Positions 40,623-53,416 of a DNA stretch of 64,000 nt are shown piece by piece. Under the pieces are notes generated by a model that worked only from the letters and a program-made list of their open reading frames with translations, did no database searches and was not told where the DNA came from. Each line of letters opens with the position of its first letter. Position 1 is the first letter of the stretch. The DNA is from JBHGBM01 sp041946965 (lineage in GTDB: Bacteria > Acidobacteriota > Terriglobia > Bryobacterales > Bryobacteraceae). The translations under genes were made by a program, and so were the position numbers. The stretch lies in assembly GCA_041946965.1 (NCBI GenBank), contig JBHGBM010000006.1:1-64000 (forward strand). Reading direction: 5' to 3'.

Positions 40623-41735
40623 CTATTTCTTCGTCAGGTTCTCGAACAGGAACAACCCGCTCTTGCCCGGCGTGACAATATCCGGATCGCCGTCGCGGTC
40701 CAGGTCGGCCACCGTGATCTGCATGCCTCCGCCCGTGCGGGTGCTGTAGTCCAGCACGTGCTTCACCCACTCCACGCGCCCCTGCGCGTCCTTCCGCCAC
40801 TCGTACCAGTAAACCCCCAGCGGCTCGCGCTCGCCCGGGTCCTTGCCGTTGTGCGCCATGAAGCGCTTGCCGGTGATCAGTTCCGGCTGCTTGTCCCCGT
40901 TCAGGTCGGCGAGGGTGACGGCGTGCGGCTGCGACCAGCTATCGTCGATGGTCACCGGCTTGCCGAAGGTCCCCTCGGCGGTCTGCGGCGCCCAGAAGAT
41001 GCCGTAATTGTGCGCATAGGAGGTGATCAGGTCGCCGCGCCCGTCGCCGTTCACGTCCACGATGTACATGAAGCCGGTAGACTCCAGGTTGAATGCGGGG
41101 TGGAACTTCCACTCGCCGGCGCGCGGATCGGCCGGTGCTTCGAGCCAGCCCTTGGGCGTGAGAATGTCGGTGCGCCGGTCGCCGTTCACGTCTCCGGCGC
41201 CGATGCCGTGCCCGTAGCCCTGCGGGCTGGCCACGTGCTTGACGAACTTGCCGTCTTTGACCTCGTACCACGCCAGCGGCTGCTTCACCGGCCCGAATTG
41301 CGGCAGCAGTTCCCGCGCCTTGCCGTCGTTGTCCAGGTCCACCAGCAGCGCGAATTCGGTGGGGGCGCCGGCGTCGATCTCGTGCTCTTTCCACTCGCCC
41401 GCCGCGCGGCCGGGGTTCTCGTGCCAGAACAGCCGGCGCGCGAACCAGGCGACGGATACGACGTCGATACGGCCGTCGCCGTTCACGTCTAATGGGAGAT
41501 CGGCGAAATCGTCAATATAATTGTTGGCGAAATTCAGGGTGCGGAACTTGTGCTTAACCCACTTCGGCCCTTCGTACCAGTTCTCGCCGGATATAATATC
41601 CGGCTTGCCGTCGCCGTTTACATCGGCGACGGCGCAGGCCTCGTTGGCCCCCAGGTCGAGCGTGTGCTTGGCAAAAGGGATCTCGGCGGGACGGCCGGCC
41701 AGCAGGAAAAGCATGGCAATCGAGTAACGCACCAT
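40623..41735 (-). CDS. Secreted FG-GAP/VCBS-repeat protein
   Basis: 370 residues. A short signal sequence (MVRYSIAMLFLLAGRPA) precedes a beta-propeller made of VCBS/FG-GAP units, each with a calcium-binding loop: VADVNGDGKPDIISG, LDVNGDGRIDVVSVA, LVDLDNDGKARELL, AGDVNGDRRTDILT, VDVNGDGRGDLITS, LADLNGDKQPELITG and VADLDRDGDPDIVTP. Tryptophan-rich blades (WYEGPKWVKHKF) link them. Such proteins bind ligands or carbohydrates outside the cytoplasm; no catalytic domain is attached. ATG 41735 lies seven bases after TACAAT, so the message is predicted to be leaderless. The divergent ADOP gene starts 29 bases away. Confidence 0.85.
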   Translation of the reverse strand: MVRYSIAMLFLLAGRPAEIPFAKHTLDLGANEACAVADVNGDGKPDIISGENWYEGPKWVKHKFRTLNFANNYIDDFADLPLDVNGDGRIDVVSVAWFARRLFWHENPGRAAGEWKEHEIDAGAPTEFALLVDLDNDGKARELLPQFGPVKQPLAWYEVKDGKFVKHVASPQGYGHGIGAGDVNGDRRTDILTPKGWLEAPADPRAGEWKFHPAFNLESTGFMYIVDVNGDGRGDLITSYAHNYGIFWAPQTAEGTFGKPVTIDDSWSQPHAVTLADLNGDKQPELITGKRFMAHNGKDPGEREPLGVYWYEWRKDAQGRVEWVKHVLDYSTRTGGGMQITVADLDRDGDPDIVTPGKSGLFLFENLTKK

Positions 41736-41742
41736 GGGGACG

Positions 41743-41748
41743 ATTGTA
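41743..41748 (-). promoter_or_regulatory. -10 TACAAT of the FG-GAP gene
   Basis: TACAAT runs 41748 to 41743 on the minus strand, seven bases before ATG 41735. Confidence 0.5.
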
Positions 41749-41764
41749 ACCCCGGGAGGCCGTC

Positions 41765-44161
41765 ATGATTCAGGACCTGCGCTTCGCTGTGAGGCTGCTC
41801 GCCAAGAACCCCGGCTTCGCCGCCGCCGCCGTCATCTGCCTGGCCTTGGGCATCGGGGCCAACTCGGTGGTGTTCAGCTACATCGACGGCGCCATCACCA
41901 GGCCCTTGCCGGTACGCGACGCCATGGGAATGGTGCGCCTGCACGGCGTCGCGAACAATGAGCCGCGCGCGTCCCTTTCCTACGCGGAGTACCTGGATTT
42001 CCGCAACGAGTGCCGCTCGTTCTCCGGCCTGTTCGCGGTGCAGCGCCGCGGCCCCATCCTGAGCGGTCCAGGCTTCGACGACGCCACCATGACGGAAGTG
42101 GTGAGCGAGAACTACTTCACCGGATTCGGCGTCGGCGCCGAGGCCGGCGCGGTCTTCACGCCCGCCGCCGGGGGATCCTCGGCGGAACCGGTGGTGGTGA
42201 TCAGCTATAACCTGTGGCGCCGCCGCTTTGGGGCCGATCCGGCCGTGGTGGGAAAGACCGTGCGCCTGGGCGGGCGTGCCTTCACCGTGATCGGAGTCGC
42301 GCGGCGCGGGTTCCGCGGCAGCGAACTCTGGCTGGATACCGACCTCTGGATCCCCATGGCCTCCTGGGAAGCGCTCTCGCCCGGAGAGTGGAAGGTGCGG
42401 CGGCTTCGCGGCATCGGAGTGCGCGGCCGTCTGCGCCCCGGTGTGCCGGTCAAGCAGGCCCGCGCCGAGGTGGAGACCGTGGCGGCGCGGCTGGCCGAAC
42501 GCTATCCGGAAAGCAACCGCGGGCGGAGCGCCACGGTGTTGACGGAATGGCAGGCCCGCACGCAGGCCGGAAAGTACCTGGCGCTGGCGCTGCTCGGCAT
42601 CGTGGGCATGGTGCTGCTGATTGCCTGCGCCAACGTCGCAAACCTGCTTCTGGCCCGCGCCTACGCGCGGCGGCACGAGATCGCCATCCGGGTGGCCGTG
42701 GGCGGAAGCCGCGCGCAACTGGTGCGCCAGTTTCTGGCCGAGAGCGCCGTGCTCGGCGCACTCGGCGCCGTGGTGGGGCTCCTGCTCGCGATGTGGGCGA
42801 TCCGGGGCTTGCCCGCCCTGATGCTGCCCCCGAACGGCTACCTGCACAACGAGTTCTACCTGGATACCCGTGTAATGGCGGCCACCATCGCCCTCTCCGC
42901 GCTTACCGTGCTGCTGTTCGGGCTGGCTCCGGCGATTGCTACCGCACGCGCCGATGTGAACGCGGCGCTGAAGCGCGGCGCGGGCGCCACTCGCCGCCGG
43001 GTCCGCACGCGCGACGCGCTGGTCGCCCTTCAGGTGGCGCTGTCGCTCGTGCTGTTGACCGGCGCGGGGATGTTCGTGCGCGCCTATCTCAACGCCGCCA
43101 ACGCGGACCTTGGCTTCCAGCGCCGCGGCGTGCTGACGATGGAGATCTCGCCTCCGCCGCGCCCCTCCGGCGTCATGGCATTCTATGACGAACTGCTGGC
43201 ACGCGTGCGCGGCTTGCCCGGCGTGCGCGGGGCCGCCGTGGCGCTGCGCACTCCGCTGGCCGGACACGGCGGCGGCATGAGCAGCCTGGTGGTTATCCCC
43301 GGCTATGAGCAGCCCGCCGCCGAAGGCAAGCTCGATATCCGCTACACCGCCGTCGGCACGGACTATTTCCGTGTGCTCGGCACGCGGCTGCTGCACGGGC
43401 GCGTCTTCGGGGATCACGATCACTCCCAGGCGCCCCCCGTGGCGATCATCAATGAGACCATGGCGCGGCGCTTCTGGCCCGGACAGGATCCCGTGGGCCG
43501 CCATTTCCTTCTCGGCGAGAAGGACCACGAGATCGCCGGCGTGGTGGAGGACGTTCGCGTCAACGCCATCGAGGAATCGCCGCAGCCCTACATGTACGTG
43601 CCGGTGAAACAGTCCTCCCACGGCTCGCTCACGTTGATGGTGGAAACCCCCGGCGACCCGCTGGCGCTGGTGAACCCCGTACGCGCGGCCATGGCGGGCG
43701 TGGATGACCGCGCGCGGGCCACTGAGATCTCCACCATCTCGCTGCTGCTGAAGGCGCGGCTGCACTTCAACCGGAGCGGCGCCACGGTGGTCACGGCGCT
43801 GGGGCTGGTCGGCCTGTTGCTGGCAGCGGTGGGGCTGTACGGCGTGATGTCATACAACGTCACCGAGCGCCGCGTGGAAATCGGCGTGCGCATGGCGCTC
43901 GGGGCGCAGTACCGCGAGGCGCTCGGCATGGTTCTCCGCCGCGGCCTGCTGCTGGCGGGCATCGGCTGTGCGGCGGGCTTCGCGGGCGCGCTGGCCGGGG
44001 CGCGCACGCTGGCCGGTATGCTGTACAAAGTGGACCCGCTCGACTGGCAGGTGTACGGCGCGGCCGTGGCCGTGCTGCTCGGCGTGGCGGCGCTGGCCAG
44101 CTATATCCCCGCGCGCCGCGCCGCGCGCACGGATCCCAACACGGTCTTGCGCTACGAGTGA
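41765..44161 (+). CDS. ADOP-type ABC transporter permease (MacB-like, duplicated)
   Basis: 798 residues, with GGGAGG at 41753-41758 before the ATG. This is the acidobacterial duplicated orphan permease form: an opening DLRFAVRLLAKNPGFAAAAV, first membrane helix and a MacB-type periplasmic domain (residues 60-270), three helices with VANLLLARAYARRHEIAIRV near 300, then a second half with its own periplasmic domain (VGTDYFRVLGTRLLHGRVF) and closing ERRVEIGVRMALGAQYREAL near 700, ending in ARRAARTDPNTVLRYE. No ATPase gene is adjacent, which is normal for ADOP. Such permeases belong to the MacB/LolC superfamily and work by mechanotransmission; the substrate is unknown. It lacks an N-terminal PadR-like domain. 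Confidence 0.92.
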   Translation: MIQDLRFAVRLLAKNPGFAAAAVICLALGIGANSVVFSYIDGAITRPLPVRDAMGMVRLHGVANNEPRASLSYAEYLDFRNECRSFSGLFAVQRRGPILSGPGFDDATMTEVVSENYFTGFGVGAEAGAVFTPAAGGSSAEPVVVISYNLWRRRFGADPAVVGKTVRLGGRAFTVIGVARRGFRGSELWLDTDLWIPMASWEALSPGEWKVRRLRGIGVRGRLRPGVPVKQARAEVETVAARLAERYPESNRGRSATVLTEWQARTQAGKYLALALLGIVGMVLLIACANVANLLLARAYARRHEIAIRVAVGGSRAQLVRQFLAESAVLGALGAVVGLLLAMWAIRGLPALMLPPNGYLHNEFYLDTRVMAATIALSALTVLLFGLAPAIATARADVNAALKRGAGATRRRVRTRDALVALQVALSLVLLTGAGMFVRAYLNAANADLGFQRRGVLTMEISPPPRPSGVMAFYDELLARVRGLPGVRGAAVALRTPLAGHGGGMSSLVVIPGYEQPAAEGKLDIRYTAVGTDYFRVLGTRLLHGRVFGDHDHSQAPPVAIINETMARRFWPGQDPVGRHFLLGEKDHEIAGVVEDVRVNAIEESPQPYMYVPVKQSSHGSLTLMVETPGDPLALVNPVRAAMAGVDDRARATEISTISLLLKARLHFNRSGATVVTALGLVGLLLAAVGLYGVMSYNVTERRVEIGVRMALGAQYREALGMVLRRGLLLAGIGCAAGFAGALAGARTLAGMLYKVDPLDWQVYGAAVAVLLGVAALASYIPARRAARTDPNTVLRYE

Positions 44162-44558
44162 GGTCGCCGCGCGCGGCCCCGCGAGCAGAGATGCGACATC
44201 GCCAGCAACAGCGCGCCCGGAAAGAGGTACAACTTCAGCGCCACTACCCCGATAAGTCCGAGTCCCAGCACGCGCTTACCCCCAGCCGGGTGGCGAAGCC
44301 GAGCGCCGCCAGCAGCAGGGCGTAGGCGGCTATCAGGATCGAGAGCGAGGCGCTCCCCCGGCCAGCCCTCACCCAGGTCATGCCCATGCGGGCTTCGGTC
44401 GCCGCGGCGTGGTGCTGCGGACCGGCATGCCGCTCCGGCTTCGGCGTGGAGCGGCGCGGCAGTCTGGCCTCCAGGTCCGCCAGGCGTTCCGCAATCTCGC
44501 GCTGCTGCCGTTCGAGCCGCTCGACGGCTTCCCGCAGAGACTCGTCCTGGGGCGTCAC
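44152..44558 (-). pseudogene. Decayed DUF2339 membrane-protein gene
   Basis: The frame starting at ATG 44558 (overlapping the transglutaminase stop as ATGA) gives a coiled coil typical of DUF2339 N-termini (ESLREAVERLERQQREIAER), then jumps directly to a C-terminal type membrane helix (LSILIAAYALLLAALGFATR) and ends at 44244. In another frame the downstream bases continue as VLGLGLIGVVALKLYLF and ALLLAMSHLCSR down to 44152, which resemble the last helices of DUF2339 proteins. So the gene has lost most of its middle, suffered a frameshift near 44270 and probably lost part of the last helices. The coiled-coil part alone could still be made as a 104-residue protein. Confidence 0.6.
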
Positions 44559-46660
44559 GCGCTCTTGCCTTCGAGCCGGTCCAGCAGCAAAGAGAGCTGC
44601 GGCGCGGCATCGAGCCGCGCGCCGAAACGCACGCCGTTATAAACGGCCGTGAAGCGAAGGACCGTGTCCGCCACCTCCGGAGGCAGGGTGGAGGCGAACT
44701 CGCCCGGCGTGAACCACGCGGGCTTCCGGTAGCCGCGGCGGTCGAGCACATCGAGCATTCGCAGATACAGCAGCGTGGCGTCGCTGGTGCTGCCCTGTCC
44801 CCGGCGCACCAACCGCAGGCTGCGCCGCGTGCGCAGGCGCCGCAAAACGGCGGGAGCAATACGCCACGCGGCGGCGAAGCAGAGCGCCGCGGCCAGCGTC
44901 CATGGCCCGTACCGCCGCACCCCCGCCAGCGCCGCGGCGCGCCAGCGCGACGCGGCCTGGCGCAATTCGTCAAGCCAGCGCAGGCCGAATACCCGCCCCG
45001 ATTGCTGCACATTGCCGGCGAGCACCGCCTGCCGGCCCAGGTCGTAACCCAGTACCCACTCCTGCCAGAAGGTTTCCGCCGCGTCCAGGTAGAGGCTGAG
45101 ATGCGACCAGAAGGACACGGAGGCCCGGTTGGGGTCGGGAGGCGTGGGATCGAAAGTGGTCCAGCCGCGGCCGGGCAGCCAGGCTTCCACCCAGCTATGC
45201 GCGTCGGCGGCGCGAACCACGTACATCTCGGTAAACGGGTTCCACACGCCGCTCTGGAATCCGTTCACCAGCCGGGCGGGAATCCCGAGCGTGCGCAGCA
45301 TTACGGTCATTGCGGAAGCGAAGTATTCGCAATGTCCCTTGCGGCGCGCGAAGAGAAAATCGGCCAGCGGGTCTTGGGACTCTTCGGCGGGCAACAGGAT
45401 GGTGTAGGCGTAATCCCGGCGCAGGCCCGCCTCCACGGCGCGGGCGCGATCCGCATCCGCCACGGCGCCCCCGGCCATGCTTCGCGCCAGCGCGGCAATG
45501 CGCGGGTCCAGCCGCGGCAGTTGCAGGTACCGCGCGCGCAGTTCACCCGGCAGCGCCGGCGCCCCGGCCGCCGCGGCCGTGTCCTCCAAAAACGCGTACA
45601 CGCCGTAGCGGAAATTCTGCTGCGGCGGATTTCCCAGCCGGTAGTTGTCGTCCGGGGTGCGCAGCAGCAGGGGCTGGCGCAGTTCCACCACCTCGGGCGA
45701 ACCGGTGAAGAACAACGCGTCCGTGTCCACGGCGTTCAGCCGGACCTGGTAGTATACGTGCTGTCCCGGCCGTTCCCTGTGGTTGGCGACCACCGCGCGG
45801 GAACTCCCCACCGGCACTACCTGGCCTTCGCCCGGCGGATTGAACCATTTCTTCCCATCGAAACTGCTGAGTGCGGCGCCGCGCCACTTGGCATTCATGC
45901 CGAGTTCCCGGACCGATCCATCCACATGCATCACGGCTTCCGAGCTCGTTTTCACCTTGCCGATCTGGCCCAGCGTCACGGTATTGGAGAATCCCGGCAG
46001 GAAAATGCGCCGTGAAACCAGCCTCTCCAGCGCGGATCCGGCCGTGCGCGGCAACATGAAGAACAGGCCGGCGGTGAGGGACAGGATGGCCGCGGTCACG
46101 AAAACGCTGAGCCCCGCCAGGCGCCAGTGAAACCGCCGCATCCCGGCGCGCGACACCACCTGCGGTTTGAGCATCGAGCGTCGGATCTCCGAACTGGTGA
46201 ACGCCGCCATGGCGAATAGCAGATACAGCGCGAGGAAGACAAAGAAGTTGAGATTCGCGGAGAGCACCGCCGCGGCCAGCAGTTCCAGAAACGCGATCGC
46301 GGCGAGGAAGGCATAGTCGCGGCCGCTCCTGGCCGTAAGCAGCTTTACCACCGTGACGAAGAAGACCAGGTGCACGGTAGCCTGCACGAAGTCCCCCGAG
46401 ACGAACAGGTAGTCCAGCGGGAAAAAGCCGATGTAGGCCAGGGTCAGCGCCGTCACCCAGCGCTCGGAGATTTCGTAGCGGAAAACACCTCCAAGGAAAA
46501 GCGCGCGAACCGCAAGCGCCAGCGCGGTGAGCACCACCGTCGGAGTGTCCAGGTACTCCGAACCCGCCACCGCCAGGTAGCCGGAAGCCACCAGTCCCAA
46601 CAGCGAGAACTGAAAGAAACGGTCCACCGGAGCGGCGGGGCTTGCGTTCGCCCGCGGCAT
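44555..46660 (-). CDS. TgpA-like membrane transglutaminase (DUF3488 + transglutaminase-like)
   Basis: 701 residues. Residues 15-215 contain about six to seven membrane helices (DUF3488), including VTALTLAYIGFFPLDYLFV and LNFFVFLALYLLFAMAAFTS. Then follows a large extracytoplasmic region with the transglutaminase-like triad: cysteine in RKGHCEYFASAMTVMLRTL near 415, histidine in AADAHSWVEAWLPGRGW near 455 and aspartate in TTFDPTPPDP. A further membrane helix (YGPWTLAAALCFAAAWRIA) leads to a cytoplasmic DUF4129-like tail (LYLRMLDVLDRRGYRK). Family members include TgpA, essential in Pseudomonas, with a cell-envelope role. ATG 46660 is six bases after TAGAAT. It is cotranscribed with the decayed DUF2339 gene. 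Confidence 0.9.
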   Translation of the reverse strand: MPRANASPAAPVDRFFQFSLLGLVASGYLAVAGSEYLDTPTVVLTALALAVRALFLGGVFRYEISERWVTALTLAYIGFFPLDYLFVSGDFVQATVHLVFFVTVVKLLTARSGRDYAFLAAIAFLELLAAAVLSANLNFFVFLALYLLFAMAAFTSSEIRRSMLKPQVVSRAGMRRFHWRLAGLSVFVTAAILSLTAGLFFMLPRTAGSALERLVSRRIFLPGFSNTVTLGQIGKVKTSSEAVMHVDGSVRELGMNAKWRGAALSSFDGKKWFNPPGEGQVVPVGSSRAVVANHRERPGQHVYYQVRLNAVDTDALFFTGSPEVVELRQPLLLRTPDDNYRLGNPPQQNFRYGVYAFLEDTAAAAGAPALPGELRARYLQLPRLDPRIAALARSMAGGAVADADRARAVEAGLRRDYAYTILLPAEESQDPLADFLFARRKGHCEYFASAMTVMLRTLGIPARLVNGFQSGVWNPFTEMYVVRAADAHSWVEAWLPGRGWTTFDPTPPDPNRASVSFWSHLSLYLDAAETFWQEWVLGYDLGRQAVLAGNVQQSGRVFGLRWLDELRQAASRWRAAALAGVRRYGPWTLAAALCFAAAWRIAPAVLRRLRTRRSLRLVRRGQGSTSDATLLYLRMLDVLDRRGYRKPAWFTPGEFASTLPPEVADTVLRFTAVYNGVRFGARLDAAPQLSLLLDRLEGKSA

Positions 46661-46666
46661 ATCTTT

Positions 46667-46672
46667 ATTCTA
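46667..46672 (-). promoter_or_regulatory. -10 TAGAAT of the transglutaminase gene
   Basis: TAGAAT runs 46672 to 46667 on the minus strand and is followed by six bases and ATG 46660, giving a predicted leaderless mRNA. Confidence 0.5.
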
Positions 46673-46683
46673 GCGAACCGGCC

Positions 46684-49614
<2,931 letters not shown>

Positions 49615-49690
49615 CGGGCGGGCGCGGTACGAAATAAGCTCAGAAGATTCCGGACGGGGATTTCCGGAGTGTTTAGGGGTGAGTCGAATC

Positions 49691-52600
49691 ATGAGACATT
49701 GCTTTGCCTTCGCAGGCGTTGCCCTGCTCTTGAGCGCGGCCTGTGCGTCCGCGCAGGAATCGCGTGGCAGCATCACCGGCCGGGTCACCGATCCGCAAGG
49801 GGCCCTGATTCCCGGCGCCGCCGTGGTGATCACCAACGTGGAGACCAACCAGGTCAGCCGTACCACCACCAACGAGACCGGTTACTTCGAAGTGAACCTT
49901 CTCAATCCGGGGAATTACTCGGCGTCGGCTGAAGCCCCGGGGTTCAAGAAATCCATCCAGACCGGCGTGGTGCTGAACGTGGCCGGCCGCGTGGATATCA
50001 ACATTCAATTGCAGGTGGGGCAGCTAGCCGAAACCGTGGAGGTCACCGCCGTGACCCCGCTGCTCGACACCACCACCGCCAACGGCGGGCGGGTGATCGA
50101 TAACCAGCAGATCATGCAACTGCCCTTCTCTGACATGAACCCGTTCGCGCTCTCAGCGCTCTCGCCCGGCATGCAGTGGACCGGCCAGCCCGAGTACCGC
50201 CGTCCCTTCGATAACGGCGGCACCTCGGCGTTCAACACTATGGGCGGCGTGGGCGCCAATGAGTACACCATCGACGGCGCGCCGGTCACCGGCACCAACG
50301 GCCGTGTCGGCTTCGTGCCGCCTTCCGACGCCGTTGAGGAGTTCAAGCTCGAAACCTCCACGTTCGACGCCTCCTACGGCCACACCTCCGGCGCCACCAT
50401 CAACGTCATGACCAAGAGCGGCACCAACCTGTGGCACGGTTCCCTGTACGACCAGCACTGGCAGCAACGCTGGAACGCCACGCCGCATTTCACCCGCATC
50501 AGCTACAACAGCCAGGTGGCGCAGGGCAAGATTCAGCCCGGCGCGCCGAAGCAGGCGCCCGGCCGCTCCAATAACTTCGGCGGCACGCTCGGCGGACCCG
50601 TCAAGATACCGAAGCTGTATGACGGCAAGGACAAGCTGTTCTTCTTCTTCAGTTACAACGGCATCTACCAGAAGAAGGCCGAAACCACCAGTTCCATCAA
50701 CCGCGACGTGCCCAAGATGGCGTGGAGGCAGGGCGACTTCTCCGACATGCAGGCCCTCGACGCCGTGAAGTACACCGTCTACGATCCGCGCACCGCGCGC
50801 ATGGGCGCCGACGGCCACGTGCAGCGGCTGCCCTTCCCCGGCAACAAGGGCGTTCCCATCCTGAACCCCATGTACAAGTACTACGTGGAGTTCTTCCCCA
50901 AGCCGAACGACGTTCCCGGACTGGTCTCGCCCGAGGGCGACAACAACTACTACGCCGCCAACATGCCCAAGGACGAGCGCTTCAATTCCCTGGTAAACCG
51001 CATCGACTACAACATCAGTGACCGGCACCGCGTGTTCGGCCGCTGGTACTGGAACCACCGCCTGGCCGACGAGTACGACTGGACCTATGAAACCAAGCGC
51101 GGCCTGCACGCCAACGGCCTGACCCGCATCAACAAGGGCGGCGGCGGAAATTACCTGTGGACCATCAGCGACCGCAACATCCTGGACGTGGGCGTGAGCC
51201 TTACGCGGTTCAACGAGGGCAACGAGCGTCCCATTCAAACGGCCTACAAACCGAGCGACGTGGGGCTTCCGAAATACCTGGACGACCGCGCCGGGCAGTG
51301 GCACACCCTGCCGCAGGTCGCGGTGGACGACGTGGAGCAGGTCAGCGGCGGCTATCCCGTCATCGGGACGCGAGGCACCACCGGCGAGGCCAAGGCCCAG
51401 ATGACCAGCATCCTGGGCAGCCACTCCTTCAAGTACGGCTTCCAGGAGCGCCGCTACTGGGCGACCACCGCATCCCCCGGCACCGCCTCGGGCTCCTTCA
51501 GTTTCGGGAACAGCTACATGCGCGCGGCGGACAACGCCAGCACGGCTTCCAGCCGCGGCCTTTCCTGGGCCGCCTTCATGATGGCCATGCCCACCGGCAT
51601 CAGCATCGCCGGCAACGACTCGGCCGTCTGGTCCACACGCTTCCGGTCGATCTACTTTCAGGATGATTGGCGCGCCACCAAGAAACTCCGCCTCTCCTTC
51701 GGATTGCGCTACGAGCGCGAGGGCGGCACCACGGAGCGTTTCAACCGCGCCATGACCGGCGGCTTCGATTTCAACGCCAAGCTGCCCATTTCCGACCTGG
51801 TGGAAGCGGCCTACGCCAAAAACCCCATTCCGGAAATGCCCGCCTCACAGTTCAAAATCCGTGGCGGCGCGCTCTTCATGAGCGACCAGTACCCCACTTA
51901 CACCAACGGCACCCACCACTTCCTGCCCAAGGCCGGCGCCGTCTATCAACTGGACGGCAAAACCGTGATCCGCGGCGGCTACGGCTGGTACTACGATACG
52001 TACAACGTGAGCGACAGCGACTACCGCCCCAGCCAGGACGGTTTCAGCCAGAGCACCAGCACCTCCCGCACCAATGACAACGGCCTGACCTTCTGCTGCG
52101 GTGTTGGCGCCGTGGCCAACCTCTCGGCCGTCAACAACCCGCTCATCGATCCGTTCCCCGTGCGTGCCGACGGCACTCGCTTCAACGCGCCGTACCGCGA
52201 CAGGCTGGGCCTGATGTCGCGCCAGGGCCGCGGGTGGGACATTCAGCCCCGCAACTTTAACCCCGCGTGGCAGCAGCGCTGGAGAATCGGCATCCAGCGC
52301 GAAATCACACGGGACGTCGCCATCGAGGTCTCTTACAACGGCGCCACCTCGCACTACTGGGTAGCGCGCGATCTCAGCTACGTGCCCGAACAGTACTGGG
52401 CCAAGGGCAACACGCGCAACCAGGCCGTGGAGGACTTCCTCAACACCAACGTCGCCAACCCGTTCAACATCGCCAACCTCCAGCCGCTGGCCGCCTCCGA
52501 CCCGTTCCTGTACAACTGGCTCAGCACCCAGGGTTTCTTCACCGGCAAGACCGTGCGCCGGAACCTCCTGCTGCGGCCTTACCCCAACCTGAACGGTCTG

Positions 52601-53386
52601 ACCGGCGTGCCGCCGGGTCAGGACATCTCCGATTCGCTCGGCAGGAACGTCTATAACGACCTGCAAGTGCAGTTCGAGAAGCGCTTCAGCCACAGCTTCC
52701 AAAGCTCGGTGATGTACACCCGCGCACAGGATTACGTCACCGACTGGTACGCCAACCCGTTCGACAAGGAAATGTCGGAGCGCATGGGCAACAATGTGCG
52801 CCCCCACCGGCTGGTGTGGAGCACGATCTTCGAGTTGCCGTTCGGCAAGGGGCGCGCGTTCGTCAACAGCGGTCCCGCCCAGCACCTCCTGGGCGGCTGG
52901 TCGCTCAACTGGATCTACCAGTATCAGAACGGCCGCGCCATCGGCTGGGGTAACCGGTTCTTCTATGGTTCCTTGGACGATTTCAGCAAGCTGCTGAACC
53001 ACGATGCCGTCCGCTCCCGGGACATGCACCAGTGGTTCGACCCGTCCATCGCTTACACCAGCGGCACGGGGCCGATACCGGCGAACTTCCACGGTTTCGA
53101 AGGCCGCACAGCGTTCCAGCCCGCCGGCTGGCAGACGCGCGTCTTCCCCAGCCGCATGGACAACCTCCGCGAGGACGGCATCCGCAACTGGGACGTGAAG
53201 GTCATGCGCAAGTTCCGCATCCGCGAGCGGTTGAACGCCAACTTCTCGGTCGATATGCTGAACGCCACCAATCACACCAATTTCGAAGGGCCGAACACGG
53301 ACCCGACCAGCAAGAGCTTCGGCCGCGTGACCACTCAGCGAGGGCTGAGCCGTGTGATTCAGTTCAACCTGCGCATCGACTTCTAA
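49691..53386 (+). CDS. TonB-dependent receptor with N-terminal carboxypeptidase-regulatory-like domain (Oar-like), second copy
   Basis: 1231 residues from ATG 49691, with AGGGGTGA about eight bases upstream; GTG 49679 would add four residues. Signal peptide to CASAQ; residues 25-115 are the regulatory-like Ig domain (GSITGRVTDPQGALIPGA, NPGNYSASAEAPGFKK); a plug follows with VSVT-type TonB contact region QLAETVEVTAVTPLL and SATINVMT-like HTSGATINVMTKSGTN; the remainder is a barrel ending ...LSRVIQFNLRIDF with the terminal phenylalanine. It differs clearly from the receptor at 19634, so the two are paralogues with separate ligands. It stands alone on its strand, 76 bases after the lipid kinase. 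Confidence 0.92.
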   Translation: MRHCFAFAGVALLLSAACASAQESRGSITGRVTDPQGALIPGAAVVITNVETNQVSRTTTNETGYFEVNLLNPGNYSASAEAPGFKKSIQTGVVLNVAGRVDINIQLQVGQLAETVEVTAVTPLLDTTTANGGRVIDNQQIMQLPFSDMNPFALSALSPGMQWTGQPEYRRPFDNGGTSAFNTMGGVGANEYTIDGAPVTGTNGRVGFVPPSDAVEEFKLETSTFDASYGHTSGATINVMTKSGTNLWHGSLYDQHWQQRWNATPHFTRISYNSQVAQGKIQPGAPKQAPGRSNNFGGTLGGPVKIPKLYDGKDKLFFFFSYNGIYQKKAETTSSINRDVPKMAWRQGDFSDMQALDAVKYTVYDPRTARMGADGHVQRLPFPGNKGVPILNPMYKYYVEFFPKPNDVPGLVSPEGDNNYYAANMPKDERFNSLVNRIDYNISDRHRVFGRWYWNHRLADEYDWTYETKRGLHANGLTRINKGGGGNYLWTISDRNILDVGVSLTRFNEGNERPIQTAYKPSDVGLPKYLDDRAGQWHTLPQVAVDDVEQVSGGYPVIGTRGTTGEAKAQMTSILGSHSFKYGFQERRYWATTASPGTASGSFSFGNSYMRAADNASTASSRGLSWAAFMMAMPTGISIAGNDSAVWSTRFRSIYFQDDWRATKKLRLSFGLRYEREGGTTERFNRAMTGGFDFNAKLPISDLVEAAYAKNPIPEMPASQFKIRGGALFMSDQYPTYTNGTHHFLPKAGAVYQLDGKTVIRGGYGWYYDTYNVSDSDYRPSQDGFSQSTSTSRTNDNGLTFCCGVGAVANLSAVNNPLIDPFPVRADGTRFNAPYRDRLGLMSRQGRGWDIQPRNFNPAWQQRWRIGIQREITRDVAIEVSYNGATSHYWVARDLSYVPEQYWAKGNTRNQAVEDFLNTNVANPFNIANLQPLAASDPFLYNWLSTQGFFTGKTVRRNLLLRPYPNLNGLTGVPPGQDISDSLGRNVYNDLQVQFEKRFSHSFQSSVMYTRAQDYVTDWYANPFDKEMSERMGNNVRPHRLVWSTIFELPFGKGRAFVNSGPAQHLLGGWSLNWIYQYQNGRAIGWGNRFFYGSLDDFSKLLNHDAVRSRDMHQWFDPSIAYTSGTGPIPANFHGFEGRTAFQPAGWQTRVFPSRMDNLREDGIRNWDVKVMRKFRIRERLNANFSVDMLNATNHTNFEGPNTDPTSKSFGRVTTQRGLSRVIQFNLRIDF

Positions 53387-53391
53387 GGCGG

Positions 53392-53411
53392 GGCAGGCGG
53401 TTTCGCCTGCC
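53392..53411. terminator. Bidirectional hairpin between convergent genes
   Basis: Perfect eight-base stem GGCAGGCG (53392-53399) and CGCCTGCC (53404-53411) with a GTTT loop, between the TonB receptor stop and the acyl-CoA dehydrogenase stop. No T-run on either side. Confidence 0.6.
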
Positions 53412-53416
53412 GGGCC

